DNA from: TWA4 sp045121095 | GTDB lineage: Bacteria > Bacillota > Clostridia > Lachnospirales > Lachnospiraceae | NCBI GenBank assembly: GCA_045121095.1 | Contig: JBGVFN010000125.1 | Span: 1-23,209, forward strand | Length of the DNA stretch: 23,209 nucleotides | Direction: 5' to 3' | Shown: positions 8,341-14,882 of the stretch, piece after piece | Layout: each line of letters starts with the position of its first letter | Numbering within the stretch: position 1 is the stretch's first letter | Notes under the pieces: generated by a model | Database searches by the model: none | The model's input: only the letters and a program-made list of their open reading frames with translations | What the model was told of the DNA's origin: nothing | Translations under genes and position numbers: made by a program

Positions 8341-8478
8341 TTACTGATTATTTACTGATCGTTTACTTTTTCCACCAAACCAGTAATACAACGCATCTGG
8401 ATCAATCCATTCAACACCAGCAACGAAAATCTCATTTTCAGCCCATCCACACGTTACATATGCATCCGCCGTATAAGC
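8341..8478 (-). pseudogene. Possible 3' remnant of an unidentified gene
   Basis: Reading out of frame from the end of the degenerate deacylase gene, 45 codons remain open and end in TAA. They have a protein-like composition (AENEIFVAGVEWIDPDALYYW then FGGKSKRSVNNQ). There is no start codon with a ribosome binding site, and an intrinsic terminator follows 20 bp later. This pattern fits the tail of a once longer gene whose front was replaced at a deletion junction. I do not recognise the family, and chance is possible. Confidence 0.3.
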
Positions 8479-9389
8479 TTAAATACCACTTCATTTTCCA
8501 TAACCAGTGGTTTCACATGGGAGAAAAATACCACGCCGTCGGTGGATGCCAGAATTTCATCTTCCACGGTTCCTTCAAAGGGATGCAGGATTTCTGCAAT
8601 TTTTTCTCCAAACTGTACGGTGTCTCCGGGTTTCTTTAAGGGGCGGTAAATACCGGCCGCCTGGCTGCGGATGACTTCCAGTTCTTTTTCGTATAAAATG
8701 CTGGCGATGAAGCCGCCGTGACAGCTGTATCGGATCAGGCCCATTCTGGACAGGAACCGGAGTACGGCTGTGACTGCCTGATTGGCGGATTCTTCGTCAA
8801 TCTGGTCGGTTGCATTGGTGTATAGAGAAAATGCATCGGTTTCCCAGATCTGCCAGTTGTAGTTCAGCGTGGTGGTGTCCACCGGCTTCGGCTCACGGAT
8901 CACCACGTAAGGCAGACCGAAAAGGTTTGCCAGACTGGGATTGTGGTAGCCGGTTTCCATCATACGTACATGGGGGATAAAGTCACCCGGCATATAAAAG
9001 CTGGCAAACTGAATGCCGTATTGATAGGCTTTTACCACGTCAAATACACCTGCAGCGATTCGCTGGGTGGTTTCACCTTTGTCATAACCTGGAAACATAC
9101 GGTTGATATCGGTATTGTCAATGGGCCAGAATCGTTTGCCGATGTTCATGGAATAATGATTTACAGACGGAATCACCATGATCTCCTTACCCGGTACGAT
9201 GGCCCCCTGTTTTTCCAGCGTTGTCAGCACCCGAACCAGACGGGAACATACATAAAGCTGCTGCACTTCATTTCCCCGGATGGGACCTACAATGCAGGCT
9301 GATTTTTCACCGGAACCAAAGGTGTATCCATAAATATTCATATCTTCCCGATACAGAGATTTCAGAGAATAAATGACTTTCTTATTCAT
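8454..9389 (-). CDS. Degenerate AstE/AspA-family paralogue (probable pseudoenzyme)
   Basis: The 311-residue product aligns along its length with the preceding deacylase: GPIRGNEVQQLYVC against GTHGDELEGQYVC, DINRMFPG against DLNRIFPG, and similar C-terminal beta segments. Two of three zinc ligands are gone. The first His is R38, and the His of the MDIHAS segment aligns with A129 in GIQFASF. E41 and the N96-R97 pair remain. It therefore probably cannot bind zinc normally, and may form a heteromer with or regulate the intact enzyme, or bind the same ligand. The ATG at 9389 has GGGAGGTG six bases upstream, inside the last codons of the intact gene, and the two overlap by 8 bp. Specialised paralogues with unusual ligands cannot be excluded. 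Confidence 0.85.
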   Translation of the reverse strand: MNKKVIYSLKSLYREDMNIYGYTFGSGEKSACIVGPIRGNEVQQLYVCSRLVRVLTTLEKQGAIVPGKEIMVIPSVNHYSMNIGKRFWPIDNTDINRMFPGYDKGETTQRIAAGVFDVVKAYQYGIQFASFYMPGDFIPHVRMMETGYHNPSLANLFGLPYVVIREPKPVDTTTLNYNWQIWETDAFSLYTNATDQIDEESANQAVTAVLRFLSRMGLIRYSCHGGFIASILYEKELEVIRSQAAGIYRPLKKPGDTVQFGEKIAEILHPFEGTVEDEILASTDGVVFFSHVKPLVMENEVVFKLIRRMHM

Positions 9390-10329
9390 GACGTTCACCT
9401 CCCAGAATTCTTGCAATTAAAGAGCCATATGCCACAATGGGGTATTCACGCAGGGTAAATACCATTCCATCAATGGGGGAGACAACGTCCTGTTCCACCT
9501 TTCCGGTGAGGGGATTTACAATCTGTCCCAGCCTTGCACCGGCTTTGATGTTTTTCCAGTGCTCCACGCAGGGCACAAACAGGCCGGAGGCGTCTGCATT
9601 GACAAATCCCACTTCATGGTCGGTGGAAACGATGGGTTTCTTGACGCTGGGACGTTCTTTGCTGTCCCAGATTCCCAGTTCAATCATTAGATTAAAAATT
9701 CCATCCAACAGCTGTTTACCGTATTCTTCTGTAATACGCATACCAACGCCCATTTCCACAACCAGGGTTTTGACGCCCCGTGAATTCAGGCTGTGTGCTA
9801 AAGTTGCCTCCAATACAGTGGATGCGCTGTGCACCCACACATAATCGCAGTTCACCAGTTTTGCATAAGGAACCAGCTCCGCTGCCGTCATCTCATTGAC
9901 ACGAACCTGGGGAATTTCCCGCAGATAAATGTTGCTGGCATGGATATCCATAGCCATGTCAGCGCCTTCCATATCCTCAATAATCTTGGCAGCCACGTAC
10001 TCAGACATGGCACCATCGGTCAACGAACCGGGGAAAATACGGTTCAGGTCCAGATCAAACATGGGAATTCCTCTGGTAATGGAGTCAATTCCCAGAGGAT
10101 TGATGGCAGGATACACATCCACAATACCTTTCAGCTTCTCCTTCTGAGCCTCAATCCGGCGAATCAGCTCGTAGCAAACATACTGTCCTTCCAGCTCATC
10201 GCCATGGGTTCCTGTTACAATGCAGATTCTCTTTTCATTTCCAGTCAGTACCTCCGGCTGCAGACGATTCTTCTTCACAACCAGATGCTCGTCCACCGGC
10301 AGTCCTACTGATACAACCGTTTCTATCAT
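9382..10329 (-). CDS. AstE/AspA-family zinc deacylase with intact active site
   Basis: The 315-residue protein belongs to the succinylglutamate desuccinylase/aspartoacylase group of M14 zinc metalloenzymes, which hydrolyse N-acyl amino acid amide bonds. Zinc ligands are in place: H42 and E45 in GTHGDELEG and H130 in MDIHASN. N96-R97 in DLDLNRIFPG matches the substrate-carboxylate site, and E192 in VVEMGVG is the expected general base. A C-terminal beta-barrel-like segment (GLFVPC...GQIVNPLTG) is shared with the downstream paralogue. I start it at ATG 10329 after GGGAGAG rather than at the in-frame ATG at 10365. It overlaps the transglutaminase gene by 95 bp and the next gene by 8 bp. A role in trimming a product of the ATP-grasp enzyme is inference; the natural substrate is unknown. 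Confidence 0.9.
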   Translation of the reverse strand: MIETVVSVGLPVDEHLVVKKNRLQPEVLTGNEKRICIVTGTHGDELEGQYVCYELIRRIEAQKEKLKGIVDVYPAINPLGIDSITRGIPMFDLDLNRIFPGSLTDGAMSEYVAAKIIEDMEGADMAMDIHASNIYLREIPQVRVNEMTAAELVPYAKLVNCDYVWVHSASTVLEATLAHSLNSRGVKTLVVEMGVGMRITEEYGKQLLDGIFNLMIELGIWDSKERPSVKKPIVSTDHEVGFVNADASGLFVPCVEHWKNIKAGARLGQIVNPLTGKVEQDVVSPIDGMVFTLREYPIVAYGSLIARILGGERHE

Positions 10330-11146
10330 ATGTGTTCTCTCCCTCTGGCTGCACATGTGCCCCATGCTCCTGAACCAGTACTTTTACCCAGTTCTTCTGG
10401 CTGGTCCTGCCCCGGAACACGCCCCGTTCCATGGGACAATCCGCAGAATCTCTTCCATGTGCAACCTTAATATAATAATTCGTGATTGTTCGGTCATGAG
10501 TGGGATCAAAACCATACCAGTAGCCATTATCATAAATCTCGACCCAGGCATGGGTTGCACCTTCCCCCGTCATAAAGCCGGACACATAGCGGGCAAAAAC
10601 CCCCTGCATCCGGCACAACGTGATCAGAATCTGTGCATAATCCTGACATACCCCTTTCCCAAGAGAAAATGCCTCCGCCGCGGTGGTGGAAACGCTGGTA
10701 ATGCCTGCTTCATAAGAAAAATGTTGATATAATACATGCATCATTTCCCTTACCTGCTCCCATACGGTTCCACCCTGTGCCAGCACCGGTCTGCAAGACT
10801 CTTCAAAGAAACTTCGCAGCCTATCATCCGGTCTTGTATAGTCTGTAAAATAACCATAACAAGGTTCCAGCGCTTCCTTTTCCAGCGCATTGACATCCAC
10901 AAATACAATGCCCTGGGAAATCATGGAAAAACGGGTATGCAACGCCTGAATCCTGCAGCTGGTCAGCTGGTTTCCCTGCCCATCGGTTTTCTGGCACACA
11001 TAATCTGCATCCTCAATCTGTACCTGACTTCCATACACCTGCTGGATTGCATTGGTCATGGGGACACAGCGCAGATTTACAAAATGGTCTTTCACCGCCG
11101 GGTCAAATTCTGCTCCCATCTCATATCTGTAATACAACTTATTCAC
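10235..11146 (-). CDS. Transglutaminase-like cysteine protease
   Basis: This 303-residue protein has a bacterial transglutaminase-like N-terminal domain (about 1-85) and a transglutaminase/papain-like core with the full catalytic triad: C167 in GKGVCQDYA, H199 in ATHAWVE and D214 in FDPTHDR. Members of this group most likely cleave or transfer amide bonds and consistently occur with the ATP-grasp/alpha-E pair. The start is a GTG inside the alpha-E stop (GTGA), with AGGGGA just upstream. The end is odd. After the normal family terminus (VFRGRT, near residue 247) about 55 low-complexity residues follow, and the last 95 bp overlap the next gene out of frame. A recent frameshift or lost stop may have extended it. 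No signal peptide is seen. Confidence 0.9.
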   Translation of the reverse strand: MNKLYYRYEMGAEFDPAVKDHFVNLRCVPMTNAIQQVYGSQVQIEDADYVCQKTDGQGNQLTSCRIQALHTRFSMISQGIVFVDVNALEKEALEPCYGYFTDYTRPDDRLRSFFEESCRPVLAQGGTVWEQVREMMHVLYQHFSYEAGITSVSTTAAEAFSLGKGVCQDYAQILITLCRMQGVFARYVSGFMTGEGATHAWVEIYDNGYWYGFDPTHDRTITNYYIKVAHGRDSADCPMERGVFRGRTSQKNWVKVLVQEHGAHVQPEGENTYDRNGCISRTAGGRASGCEEESSAAGGTDWK

Positions 11147-11814
11147 AAAATCCCCTGCAGGGTTTCCAGCATCTGCATACGCAGATCCTGATAATCCTCT
11201 TCCCGGCTCATCATATCCCCCAGCAGCTGGAATTTATCATGATCGTATCCAATGCGTACCCGCTCCAGACGGTTGGAAAATTTTGCAAATTCCTTGCTGA
11301 TTTCCTCGTAGCTGTGGTTCAGGCGCAGATACAGGTCCATCCGCTCCACGTAGCGGCCGCATTTGATAATATTGCGGTTTTCTTCATCCAGAACACAGTC
11401 ATCAATACTGCCCCAGAATGCATAAATATCATCAATTACGGACTGCAGTTCAAATACCGGTGCCGGTGAACCTTTTTCCCTGCGGATAGCCTGAAGACAA
11501 AGCTCCAGATATGCCATGGATTCTGTGCTGACATCGTCACGGCTGACAATGGCGTTGTCATAAGCCCGTTTCATATTAGAAATAATGGAATCGGGATTTT
11601 CTTCATCCAGAATATAATCCTTTACAAAGTTTTCATGATTTCCATATACATCCGGAATGGAAAGCTTCATGCAAAATCTTTTGTAGGCATCTTCATTCTG
11701 GTCAATCATTCTGTCGTAATAATCAAAAAATTCTTTTACCGTGGTAAATACTCTTTCTGTATAACGGCCCAGCCAGAACAAGCTGTCCGCTCTGTCTAAT
11801 GAGATAACACCCAT
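11143..11814 (-). CDS. Alpha-E domain protein (COG2307 type)
   Basis: This 223-residue, all-helical protein starts with the family hallmark RADSLFWLGRYTERV (residues 8-22) and contains the second conserved segment NIIKCGRYVERMDLYLRL. Alpha-E proteins almost always accompany circularly permuted ATP-grasp proteins and are thought to assist or bind them, but their activity is not established. It is shorter than the roughly 300 residues common in the family. The likely ribosome binding site, GGAGGAGG, is formed by the Gly429-Gly431 codons of the ATP-grasp gene, 12 bases before the ATG, so the two proteins are probably translated in a coupled way. The stop overlaps the next start as GTGA (4 bp). 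Confidence 0.88.
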   Translation of the reverse strand: MGVISLDRADSLFWLGRYTERVFTTVKEFFDYYDRMIDQNEDAYKRFCMKLSIPDVYGNHENFVKDYILDEENPDSIISNMKRAYDNAIVSRDDVSTESMAYLELCLQAIRREKGSPAPVFELQSVIDDIYAFWGSIDDCVLDEENRNIIKCGRYVERMDLYLRLNHSYEEISKEFAKFSNRLERVRIGYDHDKFQLLGDMMSREEDYQDLRMQMLETLQGIL

Positions 11815-13118
11815 GTGTCTTTAAAACCTCCTCCCTGAGATGAATTCACTACAAATGAATCGGGATTTCTGGAAAATCTTGTAAGACCGGAGGGCCATAC
11901 CTTTGTGGTGGGACCGGATAGAACAAACGCACGCAGATCGGCTTTTCGTTCTACTTCTTTTTCTCCATCCATGACCTTCAGATCCAGAAAATCAATGACT
12001 TCCTGTGCAATAAAACGGCGGGATTCCTTGATGATGACCTGTTTCAGATTTTCCAGTTCTTCCCTGGAAAGATCGGAACCGAAAATAACGCCGTATCCGC
12101 CTGCCTCTGATACATCCTTCACCACCAGATGATCAATATGATCCAGAATATATTTCCGGTCTTCCTCATAGAAAGCCAGATAAGTGGGTGCATTTTTCAA
12201 AATGGGCTCTTCATGCAGATAATACTGGATCATCTTCGGTACAAAGTAATAAATACCCTTATCATCAGCCACACCATTTCCCGGTGCATTCATCATGGCC
12301 ACATTACCAGCCCGGTACACATCCATAATCCCCGGCACACCAATGAGGGAATCCGGCTCAAAGGTAAGAGGATCCATATATTCATCCGAAACACGGCGAT
12401 ATACCGCACCAACCTGTACTTTTTTACCGGTAAATTCCTTATAGTACAATTTGTCATCTTCCACCACCAGATCCGAAGGCATGGCCAGCACTGCCCCGGA
12501 ACGCTCCGCCAGATAAGAATGCTCAAAAAAGGCTGAATTATAACGGCCCGGTGTCATCACCACGTTAATACCGCCTGTGTTGGAATAATCCATACATTCC
12601 TTCAGCATCTGAGCATAATTACGGTTATCGTAAAGCGGATTTTTCTTAAATGCCTCCGGCGCCGCCCGGCGAGCCAGTTCTCTGGCGATCATGGGATAAG
12701 AAGCACCAGAAGGAATTCTCAGATTATCCTCCAGTATGTACCAGGTGCCATCTTTGGCCTGTACCAGATCAATTCCTGAAATGTGGCTGTAAATCTTTCC
12801 CGGCGGTACAATGCCTTCGCACTGAGGCAGATAGCCCTTGGAAGAAAATACAAAATCCTCCGGAATCACACCATCTGCAATAATCTGTTTTTTGTTGTAG
12901 ACATCATAAAGAAAACAGTTCAGCGCATCCACACGCTGGATCAGTCCCTTTTCCAGATAATCAAATTCCTGCTTTGTAATAATCCTGGGAATTGCATCGT
13001 ATGGAAAAAGCTGTTCTTTAAACGTATTATTCTTATAAATTCCAAATTTGACGCCATATCGCGCAAGCAGATAATTAATGCCGTCTGCCCGGTCAATTAA
13101 ATCCGTATAATCGTTCAT
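11796..13118 (-). CDS. Circularly permuted ATP-grasp protein (COG2308 type)
   Basis: The 440-residue protein fits the circularly permuted ATP-grasp (CP_ATPgrasp) family, predicted amide ligases that join a carboxylate to an amine with ATP. Recognisable segments are the metal-site motif E130-DNLRIPSGASY, GAVYRRVSDEYMDPL (237-251), NAPGNGVADDKGIYYFVPKMI (277-297), the nucleotide-binding VVKDVSEAGGYG (332-343), DLRAF (394-398) and the C-terminal NSSQGGGFKDTW (425-436). No signal peptide is visible, so it acts in the cytoplasm. The ATG has GAGGAG six bases upstream. It overlaps the alpha-E gene by 19 bp and heads a five-gene overlapping cluster. The association with alpha-E and transglutaminase proteins is a recurrent, computationally predicted peptide-ligase system. 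The true substrate is unknown. Confidence 0.93.
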   Translation of the reverse strand: MNDYTDLIDRADGINYLLARYGVKFGIYKNNTFKEQLFPYDAIPRIITKQEFDYLEKGLIQRVDALNCFLYDVYNKKQIIADGVIPEDFVFSSKGYLPQCEGIVPPGKIYSHISGIDLVQAKDGTWYILEDNLRIPSGASYPMIARELARRAAPEAFKKNPLYDNRNYAQMLKECMDYSNTGGINVVMTPGRYNSAFFEHSYLAERSGAVLAMPSDLVVEDDKLYYKEFTGKKVQVGAVYRRVSDEYMDPLTFEPDSLIGVPGIMDVYRAGNVAMMNAPGNGVADDKGIYYFVPKMIQYYLHEEPILKNAPTYLAFYEEDRKYILDHIDHLVVKDVSEAGGYGVIFGSDLSREELENLKQVIIKESRRFIAQEVIDFLDLKVMDGEKEVERKADLRAFVLSGPTTKVWPSGLTRFSRNPDSFVVNSSQGGGFKDTWVLSH

Positions 13119-13163
13119 CCTTTTCTCCTCTACCTAAACCACAAGAGTTTCTTCTGGATTTTT

Positions 13164-13203
13164 CGTAACGATCCAGCCGTTCAAACCCTGCTGAACTATT
13201 ACG
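13164..13203. repeat. GTAAC-ended imperfect palindrome in the operon leader
   Basis: On the plus strand the sequence starts CGTAACGATCCAGCC and ends GCTGAACTATTACG, so both ends match the GTAAC(N2)TTCAGCC pattern seen at 139-166 and at 14883-15055. It lies between the leader terminator and the ATP-grasp ribosome binding site and would form a hairpin in the read-through mRNA. Confidence 0.5.
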
Positions 13204-13210
13204 ATTTTTT

Positions 13211-13249
13211 ACAAAAAAAGGCGCCAGTGCAATATACACTGGCGCCTTT
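13211..13249 (-). terminator. Strong intrinsic terminator inside the ATP-grasp operon leader
   Basis: A perfect 13-bp stem, AAAGGCGCCAGTG pairing with CACTGGCGCCTTT (arms 13237-13249 and 13217-13229), has a 7-nt loop and is followed on the minus strand by a run of seven T. It could end pfkB transcripts. Because it lies downstream of the consensus promoter at 13267-13295, it would also stop that promoter's transcripts after about 50 nt, acting as an attenuator or as the 3' end of a tiny RNA. Confidence 0.9.
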
Positions 13250-13260
13250 ACCCTTGTTAT
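13211..13260 (-). ncRNA. Possible short leader RNA or sRNA (about 50 nt)
   Basis: The consensus promoter and the intrinsic terminator together define a predicted transcript of about 50 nt with no ORF. It is almost entirely the terminator hairpin preceded by an AAGGGTAAA segment. It may be only the prematurely terminated leader of the ATP-grasp operon. Existence of a stable RNA is inference from promoter plus terminator geometry. Confidence 0.4.
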
Positions 13261-13266
13261 GGGGAA

Positions 13267-13295
13267 ATTATAAAAGATACGATTATGAATGTCAA
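13267..13295 (-). promoter_or_regulatory. Consensus sigma-A promoter immediately after pfkB
   Basis: On the minus strand a perfect -35 TTGACA (13290-13295) and a perfect -10 TATAAT (13267-13272) are separated by 17 bp, the ideal spacing. Predicted start is near 13260. It points toward the ATP-grasp operon, but an intrinsic terminator lies only about 10-50 nt downstream, so only read-through transcripts would reach the genes. Confidence 0.88.
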
Positions 13296-13303
13296 GGAAA
13301 ATC

Positions 13304-14257
13304 TCAGCCAAAAGCAGCCTTAATTTCCTCAATTGTAGGCATCACACGAAGTGCGCCCTTCTTAACAGTGATCATGGATGCAGTCTGATTGGCTGTTACC
13401 AGCAGTTCTTTCATCTGTTCTTCATCCAGATCCAGGCCGTGGTCCAGAACGTAGTTGATCATGCATGCACAGAAGGTATCTCCTGCTCCGGTTGTGTCGA
13501 CTACATGTTCAACCTTCACGCCGGGAGCGTAAACCTGTTTATCGTTGCAGAATGCGTAACTGCCGTCTTTGCCGGCGGTTGCACAGATTAATTTTGCAGA
13601 AGTCATGCCCTTGAGAATCTCAACACCTTTTACAATGTCACTTTCCCCGGTCATAAATTCTACTTCATTATCAGAAATCTTCAGAACATCGCAAAGCTGC
13701 ATCCCCTTTGCAATCTGTTCCCTGGCCTCATCCATGGTTTTCCACAGAGGAGGACGAAGATTGGGGTCAAATGTAAAGATTGCACCGGCTTCTTTGGCGA
13801 TCTGAATGGCTTTATACGTAGCTTCCCGTACTGCTTCATGTGTCATAGACAACGTTCCGCAGTGGAAAATCCTTGTATTCTTCAGCATGTCCTCATCTAC
13901 TTCATCCGCAGTCAGCATCATATCCGCACCGGGATTTCTGTAAAATGAAAAATCTCTGTCACCGTCTTCTTTGGTATGCACCAGTGCAAGTGTGGTACGT
14001 ACCTCCTTATCATAATGAAGCCCGGATACGTCAATACCCAGTTCTTCGATGGTCTTACCCAGCATATGTCCGAAAAAGTCATCACCAACCTTACCAATAA
14101 AGCCGGTCTTCTTTCCCAGATTATTCAGCATAGCCAGAACGTTGCAGGGAGCACCGCCCGGATTTGCCTCAAACATGAGATTGCCCTGTCCGCTTACTCC
14201 ATTCTGAGTAAAATCAATCAATAATTCGCCAAGTGCAATTACATCCATTTTCTTCAT
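13304..14257 (-). CDS. PfkB-family sugar kinase, probable fructokinase
   Basis: This ribokinase-fold ATP-dependent kinase has 317 residues, the usual length. Signature features are the N-terminal ALGELLIDF (8-16), the NPGGAPCNVLAML sugar-site loop (32-44), the D164-PNLRPPLW segment and the signature-2 motif DTTGAGDTF (254-262) with catalytic base Asp260. GELLIDF and NPGGAPxN resemble ScrK-type fructokinases, so fructose is the likely substrate, but no transporter or hydrolase lies nearby to confirm this. I start it at the ATG at 14257 (MKKMDVIALGELL), because relatives begin this way. A TTG at 14263 with a closer GAGGG is an alternative. A TATAAT lies at 14275-14280 just upstream without a matching -35. 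Its stop is 9 bp from a strong promoter for the next region. Confidence 0.9.
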   Translation of the reverse strand: MKKMDVIALGELLIDFTQNGVSGQGNLMFEANPGGAPCNVLAMLNNLGKKTGFIGKVGDDFFGHMLGKTIEELGIDVSGLHYDKEVRTTLALVHTKEDGDRDFSFYRNPGADMMLTADEVDEDMLKNTRIFHCGTLSMTHEAVREATYKAIQIAKEAGAIFTFDPNLRPPLWKTMDEAREQIAKGMQLCDVLKISDNEVEFMTGESDIVKGVEILKGMTSAKLICATAGKDGSYAFCNDKQVYAPGVKVEHVVDTTGAGDTFCACMINYVLDHGLDLDEEQMKELLVTANQTASMITVKKGALRVMPTIEEIKAAFG

Positions 14258-14289
14258 TTTCAATCTTTACCCTCATTATATCTGGTGTG

Positions 14290-14742
14290 TTAGAAATATT
14301 TTTTGGTTCCCCAAAGGTTACGTCTCTTCAGATCCAGATATTCATTATAAGCCTTCTCCAGAATCTGCTTTTCATTGGAGAATTTCAGCAGATGATAAGC
14401 TTCAATAAACTTATAGTACCCGGAATCCACAAAAAACTCTTCTTTCTGAGGTTTGGAATAATAGCTGTCCGCCATCATCAGATACCAATGCACCTCTTTT
14501 TCCACCACATCATCCGGTGTAGTGAATGAATATTGACTTTTGCCAATATACTTAATAATTGATGCATCCGCATCCGTCTCTTCTTTTACTTCCCGCAAAG
14601 CCGTGGTCTTAAAATCTTCCCCCGGCTCTACCGTACCTTTAGGCAGGACCCATCCTTCATACTTGTTCTTATAATTTTTGTACAGAACAAGGATTTTTCC
14701 ACGAAAAATAACCACACCGCCGCAGCTGATCGCATGACTCAT
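14290..14742 (-). CDS. Nudix hydrolase
   Basis: This 150-residue single-domain Nudix protein probably hydrolyses a nucleoside diphosphate linked to another moiety. The Nudix box occupies residues 36-58: G36-x5-E42-x7-R50-E51-V-x-E54-E55-x-x-A. The metal-binding glutamates are intact, while the usual Gly before the last residue is Asp57. The strand GWVLPKGTVEPGED is typical of the MutT/diadenosine-polyphosphate-like group. The substrate cannot be assigned, and the C-terminal part (YYKFIEAYHLLKFSNEKQ) is helical without a known domain. The ATG at 14742 follows AAGGAGG with 7-base spacing. It sits under the palindrome-controlled promoter and 32 bp upstream of the pfkB start, so the two are probably co-transcribed. 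Confidence 0.9.
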   Translation of the reverse strand: MSHAISCGGVVIFRGKILVLYKNYKNKYEGWVLPKGTVEPGEDFKTTALREVKEETDADASIIKYIGKSQYSFTTPDDVVEKEVHWYLMMADSYYSKPQKEEFFVDSGYYKFIEAYHLLKFSNEKQILEKAYNEYLDLKRRNLWGTKKYF

Positions 14743-14821
14743 GAAACATCCTCCTTCAAAAGCGCGACAGCCGATTCAGCAGGAGTCGAATCAGCATTCC
14801 TGTCTTTCACGCATAATTGTA

Positions 14822-14847
14822 ATTAGTATAACTCTTTTTATACTAAT
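14822..14847. promoter_or_regulatory. Perfect inverted repeat, probable operator
   Basis: The repeat is ATTAGTATAA, six bases, then TTATACTAAT: a perfect 10+10 bp palindrome filling the spacer and the -10 element of the promoter. Its position is what is expected for a dimeric repressor site that occludes RNA polymerase. No regulator gene is encoded in the window beside it, so the binding protein is unknown. Confidence 0.6.
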
Positions 14848-14853
14848 CTGCAA
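14825..14853 (-). promoter_or_regulatory. Sigma-A promoter of the Nudix-pfkB unit
   Basis: On the minus strand a -35 TTGCAG (14848-14853) is separated by exactly 17 bp from a -10 TATACT (14825-14830). Transcription would start near 14818, giving a leader of about 75 nt. That leader carries a small hairpin, GCTGATTC/GAATCGGC (14770-14795), and an AAGGAGG ribosome binding site. Confidence 0.75.
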
Positions 14854-14882
14854 GGAGAGTGCCGAAAATCTTTTATCAATTT

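Noticed and set aside
8344..8430. Alternative 27-residue ORF starting MRFSLLVLNG after the last deacylase gene
   Set aside because: There is no ribosome binding site and the competing frame over the same bases looks more protein-like; not supported as a gene.
13093..13332. 79-residue minus-strand ORF between the pfkB and ATP-grasp genes
   Set aside because: It reads straight through the promoter, the terminator hairpin and the GTAAC palindrome and lacks a good start.
14257..14303. Promoter for pfkB based on TATAAT at 14275-14280
   Set aside because: No -35 element is found at proper spacing and no extended -10 is present. Co-transcription with the Nudix gene is simpler.
14770..14795. tRNA-like GATTCGACTCC segment in the Nudix leader
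   Set aside because: It resembles a T-loop only superficially. No acceptor, D or anticodon arms can be drawn around it, so it is treated as a simple leader hairpin.
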